Positions 1 through 10,500 are shown, counted from the stretch's first letter. The stretch is 35,169 bases of DNA from Ghiorsea sp. (GCA_027055255.1 JALUNK010000084.1:1-35169), one strand, 5' to 3'. Numbers and translations: made by a program. The notes: generated from the sequence alone by a model not told the origin.

Positions 1-3000
1 GTATCGCCAACTGCTTACACATTTGATATCACACCTGCTGCAAGCTCGACCACAAGCATCACCATTGATTTGCCTGCTAATGTTGCAGTCGATGGCGGTG
101 GCAACGGCAATGGCGCATCCAGTCAAGCGGTTGTTCCTGTTGATACAGTGATTCCTAGCTTATTATTGACAGCACCAACAACCATACAAAACACAACTTT
201 CTCGGTGACCGCCACATTCTCTGAAGCAGTTACAGGTGTGGCTCTCACTGATTTTGTTGTGATAGGCGGCACCACTTCTAACTTTGCCGTTATCAACCCA
301 TACACTTACACCTTTGATGTAACACCTCCGCCAGCAACAGCAGGGAATATTACTATTGATGCCGCTGCTGGCATTGCTGCTGATGCTGCAGGCAACCTTA
401 ATACGGCGGCTACTCAGGCTATAGTTGCCATTAACACCGCTATTCCATCCGTAAGCATTACACCGCCTGCAGGCGCACAAAATGGTTTATTTAGCGTGAA
501 TGTAAGTTTCTCTGAAGCTGTTACAGGTCTATTGTTAACCGATTTCACTGTGACTGGTGGCACCCCTTCAAATTTATCGGGTACGGGTGCCAATTACACT
601 TTCAATATCACCCCTAATGCTACGTCTACGGTACCTGTATTTATCAATTTGCCAGCAAATGCCGCACAAAACGCTGCGGGCAACGGCAACAGCGCAGCCG
701 CACAGGTTAGTGTGCCGATTGATACGATTATACCCACGGTATCCATGTCTGCGCCTGCAGGGCCATTGAATACACTATTTACTGTGACCACCACATTCTC
801 CGAGCCTATGGTAGGCGTTGCGCTTACAGATTTTACTGTTTCAAGTGGCACACCTTCAAACTTTGTAACGATTAATCCTTATACCTATGCCTTTGATGTA
901 ACACCTGCGGCAAACACAGCCACCAATATCACCGTTGACCTTGCCGCCAACAAAGCCACGGATAACGCTGGCAATGGCAACATTGCTGCTGCTCAAATTT
1001 CGATTATTGCCGATACAGCAGCCCCATCTGCTTCTATAGGGCTTACGCCACCCGCCACAGGCACACAAATTGGACCTTTCAATATGGATCTGACCTTCTC
1101 TGAACCTGTCACAGGTCTGTTATTATCCGATTTCACGGTGACTGGTGGCACAGCAACAACCTTGGCAGGTACAGGCGCTGCCTACACACTGAGCATCACA
1201 CCCAATGCAAACTCCTCAACCAATGTTACCATAGATTTACCAAGCAATGCGGCAACCGATGCTGTGGGCAATCCAAGCACTGCGGCAACACAAGCTGTCA
1301 TTGCCATTGACACCATTGTACCCGGCGTCTCTATATCCGCGCCAACCACCACACAAACAGGTGCATTTGTCGCTAACGTTACCTTCACTGAAGCTATCGT
1401 AGGTATTGCCGCTGGTGATTTTATTATCACAGGTGGAACAGCAACAAGCTTCACTGGCTCGGGCACAGCATTTTCCTTGAATATTACACCACTTGCCAAT
1501 TCCGTTGCCAACGTAACCATTAAACTACCTGCAGAAATAGCTACCGATGCAGCAGGAAACCCAAATACAGCATCTGCATTGATTACTGTCCCCATTGATA
1601 CAACCATTCCAAGCGTTGCAATTACTGCCCCTACTGCCACGCAAACAGGTATATTTGCCACCACCATCACTTATTCTGAAGATGTGTATGGTGTTGCTTT
1701 GGCAGATTTTACAGTCTCCGGTGCTACAACATCAAACTTTGCTGTCGCCAACCCTTATACATATACATTTGATGTCACACCTGCATCCAATTCCACAGCT
1801 TCAGTGACCATAGATGTAGCTGCGAATACCGCGACTGACCCTGCTGGCAATGCAAACACTGCCGCCACGCAAGCAGTTGTACCCATCGATACGGTTATCC
1901 CAACGGTTACACTAACTCCACCTGCTGGAACGCAAATTGGTACCTTTGCCCTTCCTGTTACATTCTCTGAACCAGTAACTGGCCTTGTCGCAGCAGATTT
2001 TAGTGTTGCCAATGCTACAGCCAGTAATATTACAGGCTCACTTTCTAGCTACAGTGTTGATATTACGCCCAATACCAATTTCACAGGTAATATCAGCATT
2101 GCCCTACCTGCCAACACTGCTTTTGATAGTGCCGGCAATGGCAATACTTCCTCAACAACTGCCGTTATTGCTGCTGATGTTCAACTGCCCACTGCCATAC
2201 TTTCTGTGCCAGCATCGCCTGCAACCAAAACAGGTGCGTTTACCGCCACAGCAACATTCTCAGAGCCTATCAGCGGCATATCTCTATCCAGCTTCACTGT
2301 TTCAGGTGGTGCAACCAGTAATTTTGTCAATGCAGGCAGCAATGTTTATACCTTTGACATCACCCCACCTATCAATTCAACAAACAATGTCACCATTGAT
2401 TTATATGCCAACGCAATCATCGACCTTGCAGGCAATGGCAATCCTGCGGCAACGCAAGTGATTGTACCCATTGATACTGTTGCTCCGACTATTGTAATTA
2501 GCCCAACATCTGGTACACAAACAGGATTATTTACAGTCAACCTCACCTCTTCAGAAGCGCTATCTGGGTTAACTTTGGCAGATATTGCCGTCACCAATGG
2601 TACAGCATCCAATCTAACACCCGTGGGCATCAACTATACTGTGGACATCACACCGAATACAGGAATCACGAATAATTTAACCATAGATATTGCAGCCAAT
2701 ACAGCCACCGATGCGGCAGGTAATGGTAATAGTGCCGCCATACAATCCGTAGTTGCCATCGATACACAGCCTCCAGTGGTCACGTTAACACCGCCAACAG
2801 GCAAACAAACTGGGCTCTTTAGCGTTGCTGCAAGCTTCTCTGAGACTGTTACGGGCATCACCGCATCTGACTTTGTTGTTGCAGGCGGAACACTGTCTAA
2901 CTTTGCAGGCGCTGGTACATCATACAGCTTTGATATTACGCCACCGCTTGCTTCTACCACGCCTGTTACCATTGATGTCTATGCCAATAGTGTCAGCGAT

Positions 3001-6000
3001 GCAGCAGGCAATGGTAATGCAGCGACACAAGCTGTGGTTGCCATTGATACCGTTTCGCCAACTGTCAGCATCACACCGCCAGCAGGCACGCAGTCTGGAT
3101 TATTTAATGCAGGTATCACCTTCTCTGAAGCCGTTACAGGCTTTGTAGCAACTGATGTTACCGTTGTGGGCGGCACGGCATCAAACCTTGCTGGTTCAGG
3201 CGCAAGCTATACTATGGACATCACACCCGATGCAGGTCTTGCTGGGAACTTAACCATAGATGTATATGCTAATGTTGCCCAAGATGCTGCCAGCAATGGT
3301 AATAGCCCCGCCCCACAAGCAATCGTGCCTATTGATACGAAGAAGCCAACTGTAACCGTTTACAAACCATCTGGAACACAAAATACCGCATTTACTGTTG
3401 ATGTGATATTTAATGAAAACGTAACAGGGCTAACGCTTTCAGACTTTATCGTTACAGGTGGTACACCATCTAACATTTACGCCCTAGGTGGCTCACCTTG
3501 GTATTATAGGTTTACCATCACACCCAATACGAACTCAATCGCAGATATCACCATTGATTTACCTGCCAATAGCGCCATTGATCCTGTTGGCAATGGTAAT
3601 ATTGCAGCTGCCCAAGCTGTGGTCTCTGTTGACACCGCTGCACCTATTATTTCTTCGCCGGGTAACCCTTATAATTTCGATGTGAATGAAGATACATACG
3701 CAAGTTTTGCCATTGTAGCCACCGATAGCTCTGCTATCACATACAGCTTGTATAATAATATCCAGCCTACAAACGGCACCGTCACCGTAGATACATACAC
3801 CAGCCAAACCACTTATACACCAAACCCTAATTACTACGGGCCATATGGCGCGCGTGACCCCTTCAAAGTGCAAGTTACTGATGCAACAGGCTCTTATGCT
3901 TTATTGGATGTTCGCCCTCGGGTGAAAAACGTGAATGACTTCCCAGTGATTCAAAGCTATGCGACTGGCATCACTTTAAACGAAGATGTGCTAACAACCA
4001 TTGCTTCAACCGACATCTACGCCACAGATATTGATAACAGCAACAGTCAAATTACCTTCGTGCTTGAAACTTCCCCATCTTCAGCGCTGGGTAGAATGGA
4101 ACGCTCTGGTGTGCCATTGATTACAGGAAGCACATTTACTCAAAATGACCTCGACCTCAACATTATCAAATTTGCCCCCGCACAAGATGTGTATGGTGCA
4201 ACCAATTTCTCCTTTAGGTATAGGGATTTGGATTCTGGTTACCTGCCTACGTATGCATCACCATCGCTTGTTTTCCCTATCAATATCGCTTCAGTCAATG
4301 ATACGCCAACTGTGGATACTAATAGCACTTTGTTTACCACCCAGAATGCGGCGGCAACCCTTATCAATGATGCACTGCTGCATGCAACAGACCCCGATAA
4401 CTTAGCTACGCAAATCAGCTATACTGTCACCACTTTGCCCGCAAAAGGCACATTAAACTTAACCACATTTACCCAAGCTGATATTACCAATGGTTTGCTC
4501 ACCTACACGCCAAATGCAGGCATCACGGGTATAGATAGCTTTAGTTTCAGTGTGACCGATGGCGTGATAGCAACGCCCATCACAGCCACATTTAATATCA
4601 GTATCACAGCGCCCCAAGCAGCGCTTCACGCAAGCAGCTCTGATGGCGTATTGATAAATAGTAGCGCCAATATCTCAGCCAGTGTCACTGATTTTTATAC
4701 GAATGCAGCATTTGCCAATCAATGGGTTCGTTTCACCATTCAAACTTCGCCTTATGCCACATTTGTAGCCAATGGCTTGCAATCCATAGATGTATACACC
4801 GATGTCGCAGGCCTTGCCACAGCAGGTATCACCGATACCTATGCAGAAACTGTGCCTGTATTGGTGGAAGCCGTCAGCCTTGGTTTAAACCAAACCGTAC
4901 AACAAATCTTTGGCGATAATACAGGGGTAAACACCGTAATCACAACATCCCCATGCAATACCACTTGGGATTTGACTGGCTCGCCTTATTACATTCAAAA
5001 TAATGTCACGCTTGCATCAGGCTGCCGCTTACAAATCGACCCTTATGTGATTGTGAAGTTCAATGCTAATAAGAACTTAACCGTAGGCTCTGGTGCCACG
5101 CTTGATGTCTATGGGCAAGCTGGGCAAGAAGTTTATTTCACATCTGTCAATGATGATACTGTAGGTGGTGTTGCTGCGCCTTACTCTACAAGCGTAAGTA
5201 ACGCGGGTGATTGGAGCTACTTACAGTACTCAGTAGGCTCGTTTGGCACCATGAGACATGCTCAAATTCGCTATGGTGGTGGCGGTGGTTTTATTGCAGC
5301 ACTACGCGCATATTCAGATATAACGATTGATACGGTGAGCATTCTAGATTCTGGCGGTAACGGTTTATCGACCCTTGCAGGCTCACCTCAAGTGAACAAC
5401 ATTACCGTCAGCAACTTTGGTTCTTATGGTGTTTATATGGGAGATACATCTTTCCCAACCTTTACGGGCACAAACAGTGTTTCTGGAGCGCTAGCTTCAA
5501 AAGCTTCGGTTTATGCAACAGGTGTAAACGTCAATGCTGCCATGGATGGCTTTACCATTACAGGTGGTAAATACAATGTTTGGCTTGATGCAGGTGCCAA
5601 TGCCACATTCACCAACTCAGTATTTGATGCTGCGGTTGATGAAGCCATCTATTTAACCAACACCAATGCCGTATCCATAGATAGCAGCAACACCATCAGC
5701 AACACCCCAGCGCCCTATTTAATCACCCAAGGCTTCTCTAGCGCGGATATTTATGCTGTGGTCGATGCTGCCTCAGTTTCCGACCTATACAGCGTGCACC
5801 TAACGGGCACATTAACCAATGCCAACAGTGTGCTGACCGCTGACCCACTGGGCACTGGTAATTCTGTGTACCGAGTGGTTGGCAATACATACGTTGCCAA
5901 TAATGCAAGGCTTCAAGTTGACCCCTATACAGTGCTTAAATTCAATAGTGCTAAAGGATTGTTTGCAAATAGCGGCAGCATACTGGATGTATGGGGTGGC

Positions 6001-9000
6001 ATTGGCGCACCTGCTATTTTCACCACAGTCGAGGACAACACTGTTGGCGCGATCTTGCCGGGTTCAACAGGTTCACCGGTGCTTGGCTCTTGGAACGGCA
6101 TTGAATACAGAGAAGGTTCTTTGGGCGGCACATTCCGCAATGCAGAAGTTCGTTATGCGGTCGATGCTTTGCATGTGGATGGTTCATCGCCCACCATTGA
6201 AAATTATAAAGCCCTAGAGTTTAGCGTTTCAGGCTTATACTTCTCAGCGCTATTCTCACCTACGTCTTCAAATTCTATTATTAATAATATCACCTTAACC
6301 ACCAGCGATACGAGCAATCGTCCACTATATATCCTTGATACATTTAATTCGGGGACGCCAGTAACCCCCACCATCAATGGCGGCAGCATCACCACTGCTT
6401 CTACCTCTCCAAGTTACGGTGCGATTCATATCTATGGTAGAGGCGCCAAGCCAAGCATTTCAAACATGACCATTAACGGCGGATATTATGGCGTGTATGC
6501 ACTCAAACATGCTGGCGGCACATTCAGCAACAACACATTCACCAACAATACAGTGAATGTGTATATCAACGGCGATGGCTCGGCAACATTTACAGGCAAT
6601 ACTTTTGATGGCGCTGCAAACGTGGCTGTGCAGCTGACCGACACCATTCCAGGCAATGTCTTCATCAACAATACCAATACCATTCAAAATACACCTGCCC
6701 CATATTTGGTGACAGGCTCTAGCTTCCCTGCTGGCTATGTTGCAGCAACTATCGATGGCGCAACCGTTCAAAACAGCAATAGCCTTGATATTTCCGGCAA
6801 CTATTTCGCTGCGAACTCCATCTTGGTTGCCGACCCTCTTGCCACAGGCTCATCTGTGTATCATGTTACAAGCAACCTTTATGTTCGGGCTGGCGCACGC
6901 TTACAAATTGACCCCTATGCCGTATTAAAATTTGATGCGGGTAAGGGTCTCTTTGTAAATAATAATGCTGTGCTGGATATTTATGGCGCTGTTGGTGCGC
7001 CTGCCGTGTTCACCAGCGTGAATGATGATTCTGTGGGTGCCATCCTTGTTGGCTCTACGGGCTCTCCCGCGATTGGCTCATGGGGCGGCATTGATTATCA
7101 AGGTGGCTCCCATGGCAGCGTGCTTAATGCCAACATTGATTATGCTGATTATGCCTTGTATGTGCGCAATACTTCGCCACCTATTACCAACTTCAAAGCC
7201 ACTCAATTTTCTATTTCAGGCTTAATGGTAGAATCTGGTACAGGGGAAACCACAAACCCAGCCATCAATAACCTTATACTCAGCACAACAGACACATCAA
7301 ATTATCCGCTATACTTTAGGGGTAACACCAGTGCCACTGCCGTAGTTACACCTACGCTCAACGGTGCGACCATCACTACCTCATCTACCAACGCAAGCTA
7401 TGGTGCTGTTCATATGTATGGTAAAGGGGTTCACCCAAATCTGGATAATGTAACTACTCATGGTGGATTCTATAGCCTTAGAGCCAATGATGGCGCCAGT
7501 ACAACGTTGACCAATGCCGTCTTTGATGGAGCTATTGATTCAGCTATTTATGCCAGCAACGCGGGCACATTAAATATCAACAGCAGCAATACCATTCAAA
7601 ATACAGGTGGTGCGGCTTATTTGGTGAGTGGTAATTTGAATAACATCGACACCTATGCCACCGTGGATAGAGCAAGTGTTGTTGATCCATACAGCTTGCG
7701 TTTGACGGCGTATTTCTATGATTTATATACCGTACTTACCCCAGATCCTTTGCAAACTGGCGGCGGCAACCCACTGGATACTTATGCTTCGGTTTATCGC
7801 GTCACTGGTAATACCTACATCGCCAACGGTGCACGTATGCAGATTGACCCCTATGCTGTGCTTAAATTTAATAATAATCGGGGATTATTTGTAAATACGG
7901 GTGGCACGCTTGATGTCTATGGCTCGCCTACTGCGCCTGTCACCTTCACCACTATAAACGATGATAGCATTGCAGTAGCAGTTAGCGGCTCAACAGGAAC
8001 GCCAACGCTAGGCTCATGGGGTGGCATTGATTACAAACGCAATTCAAGCGGCACATTCCGCAATGCAGAAGTCAATTATGCGAATACTGCGCTGTATGTG
8101 TATGCTTCTTCACCCACCATTGATGGCTTAACTGCCCATGAATTTTCGGATAATGGTTTGTTTATTGATGGTTATTTGAGCACAGATACTGCAAGCCCAA
8201 TTGTTAGTAATATCAAGCTATCAACAGCAGATACAAACAATTTCCCGCTACGCATCAGAGATGATATTAATAATGGCAGCACCATAACCCCTGTAATTAA
8301 TGGCAGCAGCATCACGACTGCTTCCACGAACTCGAGCTGGGGTGCTATCCATATCACGGGGCAAGGTGCTAACCCCACGATTTCCAACATAACGGTTAAC
8401 GGTGGTTATTATGGTGTGTATGCGAGCACCCATGCTGGCGGCACCTTTAATAACAACACATTCACCAACAATACCGTGAATGCATACATCAATGGCAATG
8501 GTGTCGCCACATTTGCCAGTAATACATTTGATAATGCTTCATACGCCGCTGTGCAGCTTATCAATACCACTGCAGGCAACGTGCATATCGACAGCAGTAA
8601 CACCATCCAGAATGCAGCAGCACCCTATGCAATCACCCAAGGCTTCCCTGCCGCAGATGTGTATGCAACGCTGAACACAGCAAGCATTGCAGACCCGTAC
8701 AGCATCAATTTACAAGGCACATTCACCAATACCAACAGCATATTAATAGCCGACCCACTAGGTACAGGTTCATCAGTCTATCGGGTGGTCGCTAACGTAA
8801 ACATCGCCAACGGTGCGCGTATGCAAATTGACCCTTATGCCGTGCTTAAGTTTAATAATACTAAGGGGTTATTTGTAAATACAGGTGGCACGCTTGATGT
8901 CTATGGCTCGCCTACTGCACCTGTCATTTTCACCACTGTAAACGATGATAGCATTGCAGCAGCGCTTAGCGGCTCCACTGGCACACCACTACGCGGCGCT

Positions 9001-10410
9001 TGGGGCGGCGTTGACTACCAACGCAATTCAAGCGGAACATTCCGCAATGCAGAAGTCAATTATGCAAACACTGCAATGTATGTGATTGCCTCTTCACCCA
9101 CCATTGATAGCTTAACTGCCCATGAATTTGCGGATGCGGGCTTATATATTGATGGTTATTTGAGCACGGATGCTGCAAGCCCAATAGTTAATAATATCAC
9201 ACTATCAACAGCAGATACGGGCAATTATCCTATACACATTAGAGATGATATTAACAGTGGCAGCACCATAACTCCTGTGATTAATGGCGGCAGCATTACC
9301 ACCGCTGCTGCGGGTCTCTATGCAGCTATCTGGGCAGAAGGTCAAGGCTCTAACCCCACGATTTCCAATTTGACGATTCGTGGTGGTCATTATGGTTTGT
9401 ACGCGGGGCCTACTGCCAGTGGTACATTCAATGATAACATCATTAAGAATGCCATCAGCATTGGTGCGGAAATGAATACAACTGGCGTTGTCAACATGAG
9501 CAACAACCGTATTTTAGGCAATCCTACTGGCATCTTGATTAGCAATGCCGACCCAACGAGCGTGATTGAAAACAATCTTATTCGCTCCAATAGCACTGCA
9601 GGTGTTAGCGTTGCTGCAACCCAAACTACGCCGGGGCTAGCCCTAAGAAACAACTTGATTGTTGAGAATGGAACAGGTGTACACATCCTTGAAAATGCAG
9701 CAACGCAAACTGGCGGCGTGTTAACCATGCAAAGCAATACCATTGCCAACAATACAACGGGGCTTGTCCTTGATACTTATGCAAGCGCAACCATCACGGA
9801 CAATATCGTGGCGAACAATACGACCAACTTAAACAACCTATCAACATCAGCCAGCGGCACATACAATGCTACCAATGATGCAAGCTTTATTCATGCAAGC
9901 GATGTGGTTGGCTCGCCCATGCAGTTGCTCAATGCATGGTATTTAGATGGCACACCAGCCACGCTCTCGCCTGCGATTGATGCAAGTGTCTTGCGTACTG
10001 CTGCAGGTGTGGGCTACTTAGGCTCTAATCCTTATGCTGAGCCATCGCTGGCTGACATCAATCAGCTTGATATTGGCTATCATCATGCTGCCCAAGATGT
10101 CACTGCAAATATCAATGCAGCACAGAGCACTGTGGTTGCCGATACACTAGCTCCTGTTGCAGGCGGCGTGGTCACGGTGATTGCCACAGTCAAAGATTCA
10201 GCAGGTAATACGCTTGGTGCAGGGCTGACTTTAAGCTCCGCCATCACCGTCAATAGTGGTGCTACACTCACCCACCCTGCCTTCCCCGTGGATTTGGGCG
10301 ATGGTAGCTATGTATTTAAATTCACAGCGCCTGTAGCCACCACAGGCTCAAACACCGTTGATATCAGTGCCAATGGCATATTGATTGGCTCAGTAACCAT
10401 TGTCTGGTAA
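1..10410 (+). CDS. Giant secreted Ig-like/cadherin-like/beta-helix repeat protein, 5' truncated by window edge
   Basis: Frame is open from base 1 to TAA at 10408-10410. Tandem ~95-100 aa Ig-like units (..DTxIPxVxIxxPxGTQTGxFxVxxxFSExVTGLxLxDFxVxGGTxSN..YTFDITP..VTIDxxANxATDAAGNGNxAATQxVVPI), then NEDT cadherin-like units, a Big_1-like unit and long beta-helix repeats. Supplied ORF starts at internal Met 70. Confidence 0.93.
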   Translation, partial: VSPTAYTFDITPAASSTTSITIDLPANVAVDGGGNGNGASSQAVVPVDTVIPSLLLTAPTTIQNTTFSVTATFSEAVTGVALTDFVVIGGTTSNFAVINPYTYTFDVTPPPATAGNITIDAAAGIAADAAGNLNTAATQAIVAINTAIPSVSITPPAGAQNGLFSVNVSFSEAVTGLLLTDFTVTGGTPSNLSGTGANYTFNITPNATSTVPVFINLPANAAQNAAGNGNSAAAQVSVPIDTIIPTVSMSAPAGPLNTLFTVTTTFSEPMVGVALTDFTVSSGTPSNFVTINPYTYAFDVTPAANTATNITVDLAANKATDNAGNGNIAAAQISIIADTAAPSASIGLTPPATGTQIGPFNMDLTFSEPVTGLLLSDFTVTGGTATTLAGTGAAYTLSITPNANSSTNVTIDLPSNAATDAVGNPSTAATQAVIAIDTIVPGVSISAPTTTQTGAFVANVTFTEAIVGIAAGDFIITGGTATSFTGSGTAFSLNITPLANSVANVTIKLPAEIATDAAGNPNTASALITVPIDTTIPSVAITAPTATQTGIFATTITYSEDVYGVALADFTVSGATTSNFAVANPYTYTFDVTPASNSTASVTIDVAANTATDPAGNANTAATQAVVPIDTVIPTVTLTPPAGTQIGTFALPVTFSEPVTGLVAADFSVANATASNITGSLSSYSVDITPNTNFTGNISIALPANTAFDSAGNGNTSSTTAVIAADVQLPTAILSVPASPATKTGAFTATATFSEPISGISLSSFTVSGGATSNFVNAGSNVYTFDITPPINSTNNVTIDLYANAIIDLAGNGNPAATQVIVPIDTVAPTIVISPTSGTQTGLFTVNLTSSEALSGLTLADIAVTNGTASNLTPVGINYTVDITPNTGITNNLTIDIAANTATDAAGNGNSAAIQSVVAIDTQPPVVTLTPPTGKQTGLFSVAASFSETVTGITASDFVVAGGTLSNFAGAGTSYSFDITPPLASTTPVTIDVYANSVSDAAGNGNAATQAVVAIDTVSPTVSITPPAGTQSGLFNAGITFSEAVTGFVATDVTVVGGTASNLAGSGASYTMDITPDAGLAGNLTIDVYANVAQDAASNGNSPAPQAIVPIDTKKPTVTVYKPSGTQNTAFTVDVIFNENVTGLTLSDFIVTGGTPSNIYALGGSPWYYRFTITPNTNSIADITIDLPANSAIDPVGNGNIAAAQAVVSVDTAAPIISSPGNPYNFDVNEDTYASFAIVATDSSAITYSLYNNIQPTNGTVTVDTYTSQTTYTPNPNYYGPYGARDPFKVQVTDATGSYALLDVRPRVKNVNDFPVIQSYATGITLNEDVLTTIASTDIYATDIDNSNSQITFVLETSPSSALGRMERSGVPLITGSTFTQNDLDLNIIKFAPAQDVYGATNFSFRYRDLDSGYLPTYASPSLVFPINIASVNDTPTVDTNSTLFTTQNAAATLINDALLHATDPDNLATQISYTVTTLPAKGTLNLTTFTQADITNGLLTYTPNAGITGIDSFSFSVTDGVIATPITATFNISITAPQAALHASSSDGVLINSSANISASVTDFYTNAAFANQWVRFTIQTSPYATFVANGLQSIDVYTDVAGLATAGITDTYAETVPVLVEAVSLGLNQTVQQIFGDNTGVNTVITTSPCNTTWDLTGSPYYIQNNVTLASGCRLQIDPYVIVKFNANKNLTVGSGATLDVYGQAGQEVYFTSVNDDTVGGVAAPYSTSVSNAGDWSYLQYSVGSFGTMRHAQIRYGGGGGFIAALRAYSDITIDTVSILDSGGNGLSTLAGSPQVNNITVSNFGSYGVYMGDTSFPTFTGTNSVSGALASKASVYATGVNVNAAMDGFTITGGKYNVWLDAGANATFTNSVFDAAVDEAIYLTNTNAVSIDSSNTISNTPAPYLITQGFSSADIYAVVDAASVSDLYSVHLTGTLTNANSVLTADPLGTGNSVYRVVGNTYVANNARLQVDPYTVLKFNSAKGLFANSGSILDVWGGIGAPAIFTTVEDNTVGAILPGSTGSPVLGSWNGIEYREGSLGGTFRNAEVRYAVDALHVDGSSPTIENYKALEFSVSGLYFSALFSPTSSNSIINNITLTTSDTSNRPLYILDTFNSGTPVTPTINGGSITTASTSPSYGAIHIYGRGAKPSISNMTINGGYYGVYALKHAGGTFSNNTFTNNTVNVYINGDGSATFTGNTFDGAANVAVQLTDTIPGNVFINNTNTIQNTPAPYLVTGSSFPAGYVAATIDGATVQNSNSLDISGNYFAANSILVADPLATGSSVYHVTSNLYVRAGARLQIDPYAVLKFDAGKGLFVNNNAVLDIYGAVGAPAVFTSVNDDSVGAILVGSTGSPAIGSWGGIDYQGGSHGSVLNANIDYADYALYVRNTSPPITNFKATQFSISGLMVESGTGETTNPAINNLILSTTDTSNYPLYFRGNTSATAVVTPTLNGATITTSSTNASYGAVHMYGKGVHPNLDNVTTHGGFYSLRANDGASTTLTNAVFDGAIDSAIYASNAGTLNINSSNTIQNTGGAAYLVSGNLNNIDTYATVDRASVVDPYSLRLTAYFYDLYTVLTPDPLQTGGGNPLDTYASVYRVTGNTYIANGARMQIDPYAVLKFNNNRGLFVNTGGTLDVYGSPTAPVTFTTINDDSIAVAVSGSTGTPTLGSWGGIDYKRNSSGTFRNAEVNYANTALYVYASSPTIDGLTAHEFSDNGLFIDGYLSTDTASPIVSNIKLSTADTNNFPLRIRDDINNGSTITPVINGSSITTASTNSSWGAIHITGQGANPTISNITVNGGYYGVYASTHAGGTFNNNTFTNNTVNAYINGNGVATFASNTFDNASYAAVQLINTTAGNVHIDSSNTIQNAAAPYAITQGFPAADVYATLNTASIADPYSINLQGTFTNTNSILIADPLGTGSSVYRVVANVNIANGARMQIDPYAVLKFNNTKGLFVNTGGTLDVYGSPTAPVIFTTVNDDSIAAALSGSTGTPLRGAWGGVDYQRNSSGTFRNAEVNYANTAMYVIASSPTIDSLTAHEFADAGLYIDGYLSTDAASPIVNNITLSTADTGNYPIHIRDDINSGSTITPVINGGSITTAAAGLYAAIWAEGQGSNPTISNLTIRGGHYGLYAGPTASGTFNDNIIKNAISIGAEMNTTGVVNMSNNRILGNPTGILISNADPTSVIENNLIRSNSTAGVSVAATQTTPGLALRNNLIVENGTGVHILENAATQTGGVLTMQSNTIANNTTGLVLDTYASATITDNIVANNTTNLNNLSTSASGTYNATNDASFIHASDVVGSPMQLLNAWYLDGTPATLSPAIDASVLRTAAGVGYLGSNPYAEPSLADINQLDIGYHHAAQDVTANINAAQSTVVADTLAPVAGGVVTVIATVKDSAGNTLGAGLTLSSAITVNSGATLTHPAFPVDLGDGSYVFKFTAPVATTGSNTVDISANGILIGSVTIVW
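148..3640 (+). repeat. About 12 tandem Ig-like domain-coding repeats, period ~285-300 bp
   Basis: The D-T-x-[IVA]-P junction recurs near 148, 436, 718, 1009, 1309, 1596, 1890, 2178, 2473, 2761, 3046, 3337 and 3631 in the same frame. Confidence 0.9.
4930..9400 (+). repeat. About 5 long (~0.9-1 kb) beta-helix-coding tandem repeats
   Basis: The block ...[RM]LQ[IV]DPYxVxKFNxxKGLFVNxGxxLDVYG...FT[ST]VNDDS[IV]..GSWGGIDY recurs with the IDPY Asp codon at 5038, 5920, 6910, 7846 and 8830 (spacing 882, 990, 936, 984 bp). The last two copies are the most similar. Confidence 0.88.
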
Positions 10411-10500
10411 TATGATGTCTATAACTTTGCATTTATATGTTTTACCGTCTATAACTAGGGATAGATATGATTTTGATAATGACTAACCGTGGGTGCTGAT

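Noticed and set aside
148-9300. Repeat arrays considered as CRISPR or mobile DNA
   Set aside because: Periods of ~290 bp and ~900-1000 bp are in-frame coding repeats with synonymous drift; no short identical repeats with unique spacers.
163-9752. Many 60-160 aa ORFs on the minus strand and alternate plus frames inside the giant gene
   Set aside because: They follow the codon pattern of the repetitive +1 frame, are low-complexity and match no recognisable protein; antisense shadow ORFs.
1681-9783. DxY motif as a repeated DNA element (uptake sequence or restriction site)
   Set aside because: Underlying codons vary at synonymous positions, so no fixed nucleotide word is conserved.
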